From Succinimonas sp045124755 (GTDB taxonomy: Bacteria; Pseudomonadota; Gammaproteobacteria; Enterobacterales; Succinivibrionaceae): DNA of 64,000 bases. The notes beneath the pieces were generated by a model. It saw only the letters and a program-made list of their open reading frames with translations, did no database searches and had not been told where the DNA came from. Of the stretch, positions 26,862-34,216 are shown one piece after another (position 1 is the first letter of the stretch; each line of letters begins with the position of its first letter). The DNA lies in the NCBI RefSeq assembly GCF_045124755.1, contig NZ_JBGVMK010000157.1; one strand, written 5' to 3'. The position numbers and the translations under genes were made by a program.

Positions 26862-26890
26862 TTGCAATTTAACTGCAGGGTGTGTATATT
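26862..26890 (+). promoter_or_regulatory. Alpha operon promoter
   Basis: TTGCAA (26862-26867) and TATATT (26885-26890) with 17-bp spacing. The -10 lies in the loop of the spc terminator hairpin (26871-26910), so the two signals share the same DNA. Confidence 0.65.
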
Positions 26891-26910
26891 ATGCTCCTTG
26901 CAGTTTTTTT
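26871..26910 (+). terminator. spc operon terminator overlapping the alpha promoter
   Basis: AACTGCA (26871-26877) pairs with TGCAGTT (26899-26905), followed by more T to 26910. The long loop contains the alpha operon -10 element. Confidence 0.65.
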
Positions 26911-26923
26911 GTGTGCACTAGAG

Positions 26924-26966
26924 ATCCTCGTGTATCCTGACGGGCTTTACGAGGATTGTTTTTTTA
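26924..26966 (+). promoter_or_regulatory. Hairpin with T tract in the rpsM leader (attenuator or S4 target)
   Basis: ATCCTCGT (26924-26931) pairs perfectly with ACGAGGAT (26949-26956) and is followed by a run of seven T. It lies downstream of the alpha promoter and upstream of rpsM, where the E. coli leader is bound by S4. It looks like an intrinsic terminator and may act as an attenuator. Confidence 0.5.
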
Positions 26967-26987
26967 ACTTGATTTTAGGAGTTTATA

Positions 26988-27344
26988 GTGGCCCGTATAG
27001 CTGGTATTAACCTTCCTGATGACAAGCATGCAGTTATAGCTCTGCAGTCTATTTATGGCGTAGGCCCTACTACTGCCAAGAAGATTCTTGCAGATGCCGG
27101 CGTTAATCAGGATGCGAAGTTTAAAGACCTTGATGAATCTGTCCTTGATAAGATTCGTGAACAGGTTTCCAATTACACTGTTGAAGGCGACCTCCGCCGT
27201 GAGGTTTCCATGAACATTAAGCGCCTTATCGATCTTGGCTGCTATCGCGGCATTCGTCATCGCCGCGGTCTTCCGGTTCGCGGTCAGCGTACCAAGACCA
27301 ATGCCCGTACCCGTAAAGGCCCGCGCAAGGCTATCAAGAAGTAA
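26988..27344 (+). CDS. rpsM: 30S ribosomal protein S13
   Basis: Head protein contacting P-site tRNA. 118 residues from a GTG start (26988) with TAGGAG upstream. RRGLPVRGQRTKTNARTRKG at the C-terminus is diagnostic. First gene of the alpha operon. Confidence 0.97.
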   Translation: MARIAGINLPDDKHAVIALQSIYGVGPTTAKKILADAGVNQDAKFKDLDESVLDKIREQVSNYTVEGDLRREVSMNIKRLIDLGCYRGIRHRRGLPVRGQRTKTNARTRKGPRKAIKK

Positions 27345-27359
27345 GCGAGGATATTGATA

Positions 27360-27746
27360 ATGGCAAATAATGAACAGAATCGTCGTCGTTCCAAGAAGCA
27401 GGTTGCTGATGGCGTAGCCCATATTCATGCTTCTTTCAACAACACCATTGTTACCATTTCCGATCGCCAGGGCAATGCTCTTTCATGGGCTACCGCCGGC
27501 GGTTCAGGTTTCCGTGGTTCCCGTAAGTCTACTCCTTATGCTGCTCAGGTTGCTGCTGAACGCGCCGGTGAAGCTGCCAAGGAATTTGGTGTAAGAAATC
27601 TTGAAGTTCTCGTTAAGGGACCTGGCCCCGGCCGCGAATCCACCATTCGCGCTCTTAATGCCATTGGTTTCAAGATTACCAACATTACCGATGTTACTCC
27701 AATTCCCCACAATGGCTGCCGTCCCCCCAAGAAGCGTCGTGTATAG
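27360..27746 (+). CDS. rpsK: 30S ribosomal protein S11
   Basis: Platform protein near the E site. 128 residues from the ATG at 27360; a TTG at 27354 would add two residues. ALNAIGFKITNITDVTPIPH is conserved. Confidence 0.97.
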   Translation: MANNEQNRRRSKKQVADGVAHIHASFNNTIVTISDRQGNALSWATAGGSGFRGSRKSTPYAAQVAAERAGEAAKEFGVRNLEVLVKGPGPGRESTIRALNAIGFKITNITDVTPIPHNGCRPPKKRRV

Positions 27747-27774
27747 TTTAACTGGTATTTTGGAGATAGATTAA

Positions 27775-28416
27775 ATGGCTAGATATATTGGACCGTCTTT
27801 AAAGCTTAGCCGCCGTGAAGGTTGCGATCTGTTTTTAAAGTCCGGTGTTAACACTTACGAAAAGAAGTGCAAGAAGGCTGAAAAGCTTCCTGGCGTTCAT
27901 GGCGCTGACAAGCCCCGCGCTTCTGAATATGGCACTCAGCTCCGCGAGAAGCAGAAGGTTCGCCGTCTTTATGGTATTCTGGAGCGTCAGTTCCGTAATT
28001 ACTACAAAAAGGCAAGCCAGATGAAGGGCAATACCGGTGAAAACCTCCTGCAGCTTCTTGAATCCAGACTTGACAATGTAGTTTATCGCATGGGTTTTGG
28101 TTCCACCCGCGCCGAGGCTCGTCAGCTGGTAAGCCATAAGGCAATTCAAATTACCCTCAAGGGCTCTGAGGTTGCCAGAACTGTTAATATTCCTTCCTAT
28201 CAGGTTCCTGAGGGAGCAACTGTTTCTGTACGCGAGAAGGCAAAGAATCAGGATCGTATCATTACTGCTCTTGATCTTGCCACCAAGCGTGAAAAGCCCG
28301 AGTGGATTGACGTTGACGTAGATAAGAAGTCCGGCGTGTTTAATCACAAGCCTGAACGTTCTTCTCTGCCGTCTGATATCAAAGAACAGCTCATCGTCGA
28401 ACTCTACTCCAAGTAA
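27775..28416 (+). CDS. rpsD: 30S ribosomal protein S4
   Basis: Primary assembly protein and, in E. coli, repressor of the alpha operon. 213 residues, slightly longer than usual. Its S4 RNA-binding motif contains RMGFGSTRAEARQLVSHK. Located just before rpoA, as in other gammaproteobacteria. Confidence 0.97.
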   Translation: MARYIGPSLKLSRREGCDLFLKSGVNTYEKKCKKAEKLPGVHGADKPRASEYGTQLREKQKVRRLYGILERQFRNYYKKASQMKGNTGENLLQLLESRLDNVVYRMGFGSTRAEARQLVSHKAIQITLKGSEVARTVNIPSYQVPEGATVSVREKAKNQDRIITALDLATKREKPEWIDVDVDKKSGVFNHKPERSSLPSDIKEQLIVELYSK

Positions 28417-28442
28417 TTTGGTCTCGCAAAGAGGATATAATT

Positions 28443-29444
28443 TTGGGTTCTGTAACAGATTTTTTAAAACCTAGAAAGGTTGGGATTTCTTCGGTTTATC
28501 CGAATCGCTCTCATGTTTCTCTGGAACCATTGGAACGCGGTTTTGGTAATACTTTAGGACATGCTTTAAGACGCGTGCTCCTGATGTCCCTGCCTGGCTG
28601 TGCCATCACTCAGGTTAAAATCGAGGGTGTTGAGCACGAATATAGTATTAAGAGCGATATTCAGGAAGAGATTCTCGAAGTGCTTCTTAATCTTAAAGGT
28701 GTGGCTGTAAATATTATGGACGAAAATCTGAGCGACGTTACCGTTTCTCTGGTTAAGTCCGGTACAGGACCTGTTTACGCAAGCGATATTAAGCTTCCTG
28801 AGAATGTGCAGGTTTACAACCCTGAGCACGTTATCTGTCATTTGAATTCGTCAAAATCATCCATTGAGATGACCCTGCGGATTCAGAGAGGATGCGGCTA
28901 CGTGCCGGCCACTTCGCCGGTGCGTCAGGCAGAGGCCCGTGAGCCCGGCACTATTCTTATTGATGCTTCCTATACCCCGATCCGGTATTTTTCCTATGAG
29001 GTTCAGTCTGCCCGTCTCGAGCAGAGAACGGATCTTGACGGACTTGAGATCGAGGTTGAAACCAACGGAGTTATTGATCCGGAGGAAGCGATCAGAGAAG
29101 GAGCTTTGCTGCTTCGTGAACAGCTATCTTCCTTTGTAGATTTAGATGCCGTTAAGGTAACTGCTCCTGTTGAACAGGCTCAGGCTCCTGTATTGGATCC
29201 GGCCCTCCTGAGATCGGTAGACGATCTGGAGCTTACTGTTCGTTCAGCCAATTGCCTTAAAGCAGAATCCATTCACTTAATTGGTGATTTGGTTCAGTGT
29301 ACCGAGGTTGAACTTCTTAAGGCCAAGAATCTTGGTCGCAAGTCTCTTAATGAGATTAAGGACGTTCTGGCCCAGAGAGGTCTTTCTCTTGGTATGCGCA
29401 TTGAGAATTGGACTCAGGCTCTGAATTCCCAGACCAAATCATAA
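28443..29444 (+). CDS. rpoA: RNA polymerase alpha subunit, copy 1 (operon position)
   Basis: 333 residues in the standard rpsD-rpoA-rplQ position. The TTG start (28443), with GAGGAT six bases upstream, yields MGSVTDFLKPR, aligned with E. coli. The NTD keeps LEPLERGFGNTLGHALRR (dimer helix, Arg43-Arg44), LLNLKG, ARLEQRTDLD and DPEEAIREGA. It has lost RGRGYVPA (here RGCGYVPA) and the GRLLVD motif (here GTILID). The CTD keeps DLELTVRSANCLKAE with Arg267 (E. coli Arg265) and NLGRKS (Arg replaces Lys297). LKTPN reads LKAKN, and the C-terminal WPP is absent. A second alpha gene lies 0.6 kb downstream, so this copy may form an alpha heterodimer. Functional specialisation is inferred. Confidence 0.96.
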   Translation: MGSVTDFLKPRKVGISSVYPNRSHVSLEPLERGFGNTLGHALRRVLLMSLPGCAITQVKIEGVEHEYSIKSDIQEEILEVLLNLKGVAVNIMDENLSDVTVSLVKSGTGPVYASDIKLPENVQVYNPEHVICHLNSSKSSIEMTLRIQRGCGYVPATSPVRQAEAREPGTILIDASYTPIRYFSYEVQSARLEQRTDLDGLEIEVETNGVIDPEEAIREGALLLREQLSSFVDLDAVKVTAPVEQAQAPVLDPALLRSVDDLELTVRSANCLKAESIHLIGDLVQCTEVELLKAKNLGRKSLNEIKDVLAQRGLSLGMRIENWTQALNSQTKS

Positions 29445-29469
29445 GATTTTTTTTAGAAGGAAAAGTGTC

Positions 29470-29886
29470 ATGCGTCATCGTATGAGCGGCCGTCAGTTGA
29501 GCCGCAACACCAGTGCGAGAGTTGCATTGCTCCGTTCGCTTACTGTAGCTCTTTTCAGAAGAGAAACCATCAGAACTACTCTTCCCAAGGCTAAGGAGCT
29601 TCGCCGCTATGCCGAACCTCTTATCACCAGAGCTAAGGTTGATTCCGTAGCTAATCGCCGCCGTGTTTTTGCAGTGCTGCGCGATCGTGAAATTGTTACC
29701 AAGCTTTTTAACGATATTGCCCCTCGTGTTGTTGCCCGCGAGGCAGATCCTGCCAAGGGCAAGGGCGGATATACCCGCATTTTGAAGTGCGGTCTCCGTC
29801 CCGGAGATCGGGCTCAGATGGCTTTCATTTCTCTTGTGGATGTTAAGTCTGAAGAACCTGCCGCCGAGGCACCCTCTGCTGAATAA
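29470..29886 (+). CDS. rplQ: 50S ribosomal protein L17
   Basis: Tunnel-exit protein. 138 residues, longer than the E. coli 127 through a short acidic Ala/Glu tail (EEPAAEAPSAE). MRHRMSGRQLSRNTSARVAL is the typical start. Normally the last gene of the alpha operon; here a terminator and the second rpoA follow. Confidence 0.97.
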   Translation: MRHRMSGRQLSRNTSARVALLRSLTVALFRRETIRTTLPKAKELRRYAEPLITRAKVDSVANRRRVFAVLRDREIVTKLFNDIAPRVVAREADPAKGKGGYTRILKCGLRPGDRAQMAFISLVDVKSEEPAAEAPSAE

Positions 29887-29901
29887 GCGTATCTAGACAG
29901 G

Positions 29902-29952
29902 AGCCCCGTTTTTGTCGGGGCTTTTTTGCTTATATCCGAAAAGCCCCTTTTT
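29902..29952 (+). terminator. Overlapping terminator hairpins between rplQ and rpoA2
   Basis: AGCCCCG (29902-29908) pairs with CGGGGCT (29916-29922), then T6. GGGGCTTTT (29917-29925) can instead pair perfectly with AAAAGCCCC (29939-29947), then T5. The two hairpins exclude each other, so this is either a tandem terminator or a switch controlling read-through into rpoA2. Confidence 0.7.
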
Positions 29953-29994
29953 GATGTAAAATTAACAGCTGATGAATAATTTTTTTTTCATCAG
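29951..29994 (+). promoter_or_regulatory. Candidate rpoA2 promoter and leader inverted repeat
   Basis: TTGATG (29951-29956) and AATAAT (29975-29980) are 18 bp apart. The inverted repeat CTGATGAA/TTCATCAG (29969-29994) overlaps the -10 and includes an ATG at 29972 that is not the likely start. It may be an operator or part of the 5' UTR. Confidence 0.45.
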
Positions 29995-30046
29995 TCATTT
30001 TCCGTGTATCGGTTATTATCCGGTAAATACAATTGAGGAATCTGCC

Positions 30047-31096
30047 TTGGACTTCGTTAAAGATTTTTTTAAGCCTCAGGAAGCAAGGATTGAAAGTATC
30101 TCTGATACTCAGTCAAAGATTGTTCTTGAGCCTTTCGAACCTAACTTCGGTCTGACTCTTGGTAATGCTCTTAGGCGTATACTTCTTTCCTCCATGCCTG
30201 GATCAGCCATTTATTCGTGTGAGATCAATGATGTCAATCACGAATACACCACCAAGGAAGGACTGCAGGAAGATATTCTCATACTTCTCTTGAATCTCAA
30301 GAAGATTGCCGTTTCCATTGATAACATTTCAAGAGATGATGCTGTGCTTCAGCTTCGTGTTAATGATCCCCTGGCTGAAGATGACGGCGTGCTTAATTCC
30401 AAGACTGATTACGTTGGCCCCATTACCGCCGGGGATATTTACTGTCCTGCCGGTGTTACCATTCATAATCCCGAGCTTGTTATCTGCCATATCACCAGCA
30501 GAGCCATTCCCTTCAGAATGAAGCTCCATGTGAACCGCGGCAGAGGCTTCCTGAGAGGCGATCTTCGCGGTCATCCCGAAGGCGATGAACGTTTTGTGGG
30601 CCGTCTCATGGTGGATGCCACCTACAGTCCGGTGGTCAATGTTGCTTATACGGTGAGCAAGTATAACGATCCCAATGGCCGGGATGATCTGGAATCTCTG
30701 ACCATTAATCTCACCACTGACGGAACCATTACCCCGCAAATGGCCCTCCGCCGAGCTTCCACCATTTTTTACGAGCAGCTAAATACCTTTATTGACATTC
30801 ATTCCGAATCCGAAACCACCGCCAAGGTTGTCGAGGAGCCCAAGATTGATCCTAAGCTTCTCAAGACCGTTGAGGATCTGGAGCTTACCGTGCGTTCGGC
30901 CAATTGTCTTAAGGCTGAAGGCATTCGCTATATTGGCGATCTGGTTCAGAAGACTGAAGTGGAGCTTCTTAAGACTCCTAATCTCGGTAAGAAATCTCTT
31001 ACTGAAATCAAGGATGTTCTTGCCAAGGAAGGCCTCTCTCTCGGCATGCGCCTTGATACCTGGCCTCCTCAGGATGAGGATGATCTCCTGGATTAG
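30047..31096 (+). CDS. RNA polymerase alpha subunit, divergent second copy
   Basis: Complete second alpha subunit, 349 residues from a TTG at 30047 (GAGGAA at 30035-30040, six-base spacing), starting MDFVKDFFKPQEARIES. The ATG at 29972 would add a 25-residue leader without similarity to alpha. The dimer helix LGNALRRILLSSMPG keeps Arg43-Arg44; NRGRGF and RFVGRLMVDATYSPV are kept. It has lost the GFG loop (NFG), the ARVEQRTDLD motif (YNDPNGRDDL) and DPEEAI (TPQMAL), and carries an insertion near residues 105-125. The CTD is closer to E. coli than copy 1: DLELTVRSANCLKAEG with Arg283, TEVELLKTPNLGKKSLTEI and WPP are present. Behind the rplQ terminators and ended by its own terminator. Francisella is the known case of two functional alphas. 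No frameshift or stop, so a pseudogene is unlikely. Confidence 0.93.
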   Translation: MDFVKDFFKPQEARIESISDTQSKIVLEPFEPNFGLTLGNALRRILLSSMPGSAIYSCEINDVNHEYTTKEGLQEDILILLLNLKKIAVSIDNISRDDAVLQLRVNDPLAEDDGVLNSKTDYVGPITAGDIYCPAGVTIHNPELVICHITSRAIPFRMKLHVNRGRGFLRGDLRGHPEGDERFVGRLMVDATYSPVVNVAYTVSKYNDPNGRDDLESLTINLTTDGTITPQMALRRASTIFYEQLNTFIDIHSESETTAKVVEEPKIDPKLLKTVEDLELTVRSANCLKAEGIRYIGDLVQKTEVELLKTPNLGKKSLTEIKDVLAKEGLSLGMRLDTWPPQDEDDLLD

Positions 31097-31124
31097 TTTC
31101 TGACATCCGGCGCATCAGATTATT

Positions 31125-31160
31125 AAAAGCCTGTTCTCCTTCGGGAGCAGGCTTTTATTT
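31125..31160 (+). terminator. Terminator of rpoA2
   Basis: AAAAGCCTG pairs with CAGGCTTTT, with an inner CTCC/GGAG pairing and a TTCG-containing loop, followed by a T-rich tail. Confidence 0.85.
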
Positions 31161-31185
31161 TACGTGCCGGGGCTATCTTTTGCTT

Positions 31186-31198
31186 GTTCACATTTTTG
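31186..31198 (-). promoter_or_regulatory. CRP-like half-site motif upstream of malS-like gene
   Basis: Read on the minus strand, CAAAAATGTGAAC matches the CAAAAATGTGACC seen upstream of the second pullulanase. On the plus strand it includes TCACATTT, the right CRP half-site; the left half is poor. Confidence 0.3.
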
Positions 31199-31334
31199 CG
31201 ATCCTCTTTCTTCTAGTATTCGTTATTGCCTCCCCTTTTTCTTTATAATTTTTTCAGTGTCTCTGATTTTGTATGACCCTCTCCTGATGTCATATCCTTA
31301 GCAGATGTTTTTGTTTTCGAGGTCAATTTAAATT

Positions 31335-33497
31335 ATGAATAAACTTTGCATTACTGCCATGGCTGCAGCGATAGCGTTCGCCGCTGCCGGATGCAGCAGC
31401 GATTCCGCTTCGTCATCCACTGCTTCTAAAGCATCTCAGGTTACCGGTAAGCTCACCACGCCTGTATTTGTTAAGGTAGACGGAAAATCTCAGGGCGGAG
31501 ACAGCGAATTCAAGCTGGGCAAAACCAGCAATATCTATCATGCCACGGCCTTTATGGACAAGGGGCAGCATAAGATTCTCATCGCAGACGCCAAGGATAC
31601 CTGCGGCACCAAATTCGGCCCGGCTGCAGCTCAGGCTCTCACCTTCGGCACTACCGCTCAGATGGATAAGTGCGCCAAAAATGAGTTCACCATCAATGTT
31701 GTTCTTAAAGGCAACTATGACTTTACTCTTGACTACACCAAGGACGCTCCTTCGGTAAAGGTGCTCCGCAGCACCAAGAAGGTTGAGGTTAAGAGACAGC
31801 CGCCGCAGATTGCCTGCGACAAGTGGGACGGCGGCCCGGTTACTGCCAATGTGGGCAAGGCCTTCCCCAACGGCACCACGGTCAGGGATGCCTATTCAGG
31901 AGCTACTGCGGTAGTCAAGGGCGGCAAGGTCACCATGACCCCGGCTCCCGAAAGCGAGGGCATTCTGCTTCTGGAGGAAGCCAAGTCCTATTCTCAGGCT
32001 CCCTTCAGCTGGGATAACGCCAATGTTTATTTCATGCTTCCGGATCGTTTTTACAACGGCAACAAGTCCAACGATAATTCCTACGGCCGCAAGAAGGACG
32101 GCAAAAATGAAATCGGCACCTGGCATGGCGGAGACTTCGCCGGCATAACCCAGAAGCTTGATTATCTCAGGGATCTGGGAGTAAATGCCATTTGGGTAAC
32201 TCCGATTGTGGAGCAGGTGCACGGTTTTGTCAGCGGCGGCGCTGAGGGTTCCTTCCCGTTCTATGGCTACCATGGCTACTGGGCTCTTGATTTTACCAAC
32301 ATTGACAAGAATCTCGGCACCGAAGAGGAATTCCAGAGGTTTGTGGATGAAGCCCATAAACGCGGCATTCGCATTCTGGTGGACGTTGTTATGAACCATG
32401 CCGGTTATGCCACCCTTAAGGATCTGCAGGATATCGGTCTTCGGGAGCTGGTTCGGGATCCTGATTCTCTCCCGGCTGACTGGTCTGACTACAAGCCCAA
32501 GGGCCTCTATGCTACCTGGGGCAGCATCAATGGCGTTATCGACTACAAGACCAAGGCCTGGAAGAAGTGGTGGGGCCCCGAGTGGGTACGCGCCGGTCTT
32601 CCCGGTTATGATGAACCCGGAGTGGACGATCAGAATATGGCCGTAGGCGGTCTTCCCGATTTTAAGACCGAGAAGAAGACTCCGGTGAAGCTTCCTGAGT
32701 TCTTTAAGAACAAGAAGGACACCAAGGCCGTGGATCTGCCTAATGCCTCCATTGTTGACTACCTGGTAAGCTGGCACACCTATTATGTGCGCAAGTTCGG
32801 CGTGGACGGTTTCCGCTGCGACACTGTAAAGCATGTTGATCCTTATGCCTGGAAGCAGCTTAAGACCAGCGCCACCAAGGCTCTCAAGGAATGGAAGGCT
32901 GAGAATCCCTCCAAGAAGATCGATGATACTCCCTTCTTCATGGTGGGCGAGGTATTTGACCATGGCGTTTCCCGGGATCTCTGGTATGACAATGGCTTTG
33001 ACAGCCTCCTGAACTTTGACTATCAGAAGGAATCCATGACCGCAGCGCAGTGCATGAAGGAAGCAGACGGTATTTATGCCAAGTATGCCAAGTCCGTGCA
33101 GCAGAAGGGCTTTAATATCCTGTCCTACATTTCCTCTCATGATACCAAGCTGTTCTTTGCAGATTATCAGGACTTTGATCTCCAGAAGCGCACGGCCAAT
33201 TCCTTCCTGATGCTGCCGGGACAGGTGCAGATTTACTATGGCGACGAATCCGGCCGTCCTCTTATGAAGGATGATGGCGTTGTGGATCAGTCCCTGCGTT
33301 CTGACATGAACTGGGCAGATCTGGACAAGCCGGAATACAAGGATCTTATTCAGCACTGGGCCAAGCTCAACAAGTTCCGGCTGAATCATCCCGCTGTGGC
33401 CGAGGGCACGCACACCAAGCTGTCTGCCAGTCCCTATGCCTTTATGAGAAAGAAGGGCAACGACAAGGTGGTTATCGTTTCTGCCGGCCGCAAGTAA
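31335..33497 (+). CDS. MalS-type alpha-amylase lipoprotein
   Basis: 720-residue GH13 amylase, similar to E. coli MalS over most of its length. The signal peptide ends in AAGC, and +2 is Ser, suggesting outer-membrane sorting. Residues ~35-140 form an N-terminal beta-rich domain of uncertain family. Residues ~175-215 (NGTTVRDAYSGATAVVKGGK) resemble a GH13 domain C placed before the barrel, as in MalS. Barrel motifs: FSWDNANVYFMLPDRFYNG, DVVMNH (Asp350), nucleophile Asp496 in GFRCDT, acid/base Glu539 in MVGEVFD, Asp603 in SSHDTK. Flanked by terminators, so monocistronic. It should cleave maltodextrins outside the inner membrane; substrate length is not visible in sequence. Confidence 0.93.
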   Translation: MNKLCITAMAAAIAFAAAGCSSDSASSSTASKASQVTGKLTTPVFVKVDGKSQGGDSEFKLGKTSNIYHATAFMDKGQHKILIADAKDTCGTKFGPAAAQALTFGTTAQMDKCAKNEFTINVVLKGNYDFTLDYTKDAPSVKVLRSTKKVEVKRQPPQIACDKWDGGPVTANVGKAFPNGTTVRDAYSGATAVVKGGKVTMTPAPESEGILLLEEAKSYSQAPFSWDNANVYFMLPDRFYNGNKSNDNSYGRKKDGKNEIGTWHGGDFAGITQKLDYLRDLGVNAIWVTPIVEQVHGFVSGGAEGSFPFYGYHGYWALDFTNIDKNLGTEEEFQRFVDEAHKRGIRILVDVVMNHAGYATLKDLQDIGLRELVRDPDSLPADWSDYKPKGLYATWGSINGVIDYKTKAWKKWWGPEWVRAGLPGYDEPGVDDQNMAVGGLPDFKTEKKTPVKLPEFFKNKKDTKAVDLPNASIVDYLVSWHTYYVRKFGVDGFRCDTVKHVDPYAWKQLKTSATKALKEWKAENPSKKIDDTPFFMVGEVFDHGVSRDLWYDNGFDSLLNFDYQKESMTAAQCMKEADGIYAKYAKSVQQKGFNILSYISSHDTKLFFADYQDFDLQKRTANSFLMLPGQVQIYYGDESGRPLMKDDGVVDQSLRSDMNWADLDKPEYKDLIQHWAKLNKFRLNHPAVAEGTHTKLSASPYAFMRKKGNDKVVIVSAGRK

Positions 33498-33533
33498 TTT
33501 GATGATTTTATAGCTGAAAGCTGTTATCATCGG

Positions 33534-33563
33534 AGCCTGATCGCTTTTGGTCAGGCTTTTTTT
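33534..33563 (+). terminator. Terminator of the malS-like amylase
   Basis: AGCCTGA pairs with TCAGGCT around an eight- to ten-base loop, followed by seven T. It ends five bases before the next ATG (33569). Confidence 0.82.
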
Positions 33564-33568
33564 ATGAG

Positions 33569-34153
33569 ATGAATATGGACACCGATACTAACGATACCAA
33601 TACTAACGATACCAATACTCCTGATGCCGAAATTACTGAAACCAAAATTTTCAAAACCACTGATCGTTTTAAAGATTTTACCAATGCGGAAATCACCAAA
33701 ATTCTCGATGTTGCCTGTGTAATACTGCAGGAGATTATTCCTGTTGAACTGGACAACGATGTATTGTCGGATGCGGATGTGGATCTCTATAATGACATGG
33801 TGGATCAGAACGCGGTATACCCCGCTATGTCATATCCTGCCAGAACAATCTGGATAGACACCCATCCTGCCGAGGACTTTGATTTTTTGCTGGATCGCGA
33901 GATAGCCAAGGATTTTGTTGAGGTCTATTTTTACTTTTCGGCAGCCGGCCGGGATGAAGACGGCAATATATCAGAGTCGGATACTGACCCGTGCTTTGCG
34001 GTGGTGCTGATGCCGAAGCCCTGGATTGAGGATGATTATTTAAAGACATGCGTTGCAGTGGAATTTTTTCCGGATGAAGAATTTCTGAATGCCGGATTTA
34101 AACCGTTGGTGCTGGACATCCCCGCAGATAAAGAAGGGAGTTTTATTCCCTGA
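33569..34153 (+). CDS. Acidic protein of unknown function with N-terminal repeats
   Basis: 194 residues, not recognised. The first ~17 residues repeat D-T-N-D-T-N, encoded by a 15-bp tandem DNA repeat (ACTAACGATACCAAT). The rest is strongly acidic with aromatic residues and no clear signal peptide or membrane segment, so it is probably cytoplasmic. ATGs at 33569 and 33575 are both possible; neither has a strong Shine-Dalgarno. The frame begins just after a terminator, so expression depends on read-through or on a promoter inside the amylase 3' region (TTGATG near 33499, TGTTAT about 17 bp on). The long open frame and the terminator behind it favour a real gene. An immunity or regulatory role is possible but unsupported. 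Confidence 0.65.
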   Translation: MNMDTDTNDTNTNDTNTPDAEITETKIFKTTDRFKDFTNAEITKILDVACVILQEIIPVELDNDVLSDADVDLYNDMVDQNAVYPAMSYPARTIWIDTHPAEDFDFLLDREIAKDFVEVYFYFSAAGRDEDGNISESDTDPCFAVVLMPKPWIEDDYLKTCVAVEFFPDEEFLNAGFKPLVLDIPADKEGSFIP

Positions 34154-34165
34154 GACAACCAAAAG

Positions 34166-34188
34166 AAAAGCGGCATAGCCGCTTTTTT
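34166..34188. terminator. Bidirectional terminator
   Basis: AAAAGCGGC / GCCGCTTTT with a three-base loop and T/A tracts on both sides, between the convergent unknown gene and the L,D-transpeptidase gene. Confidence 0.88.
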
Positions 34189-34216
34189 GGTGTGTCCTTG
34201 GCAAAGAAAACGGAAC

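Noticed and set aside
29972..30046. ATG at 29972 as the start of rpoA2
   Set aside because: It lies within an inverted repeat and would add 25 residues unlike any alpha N-terminus. The TTG at 30047 has GAGGAA at proper spacing and gives the conserved start.
29972..31096. Second rpoA as a pseudogene or assembly duplicate
   Set aside because: The frame is intact over 349 codons, the sequence differs strongly from copy 1, the CTD residues are kept, and a separate terminator follows.
31896..33530. 544-codon minus-strand frame opposite the MalS-like amylase
   Set aside because: Same codon-bias effect; it crosses the amylase terminator and shows no protein family features.
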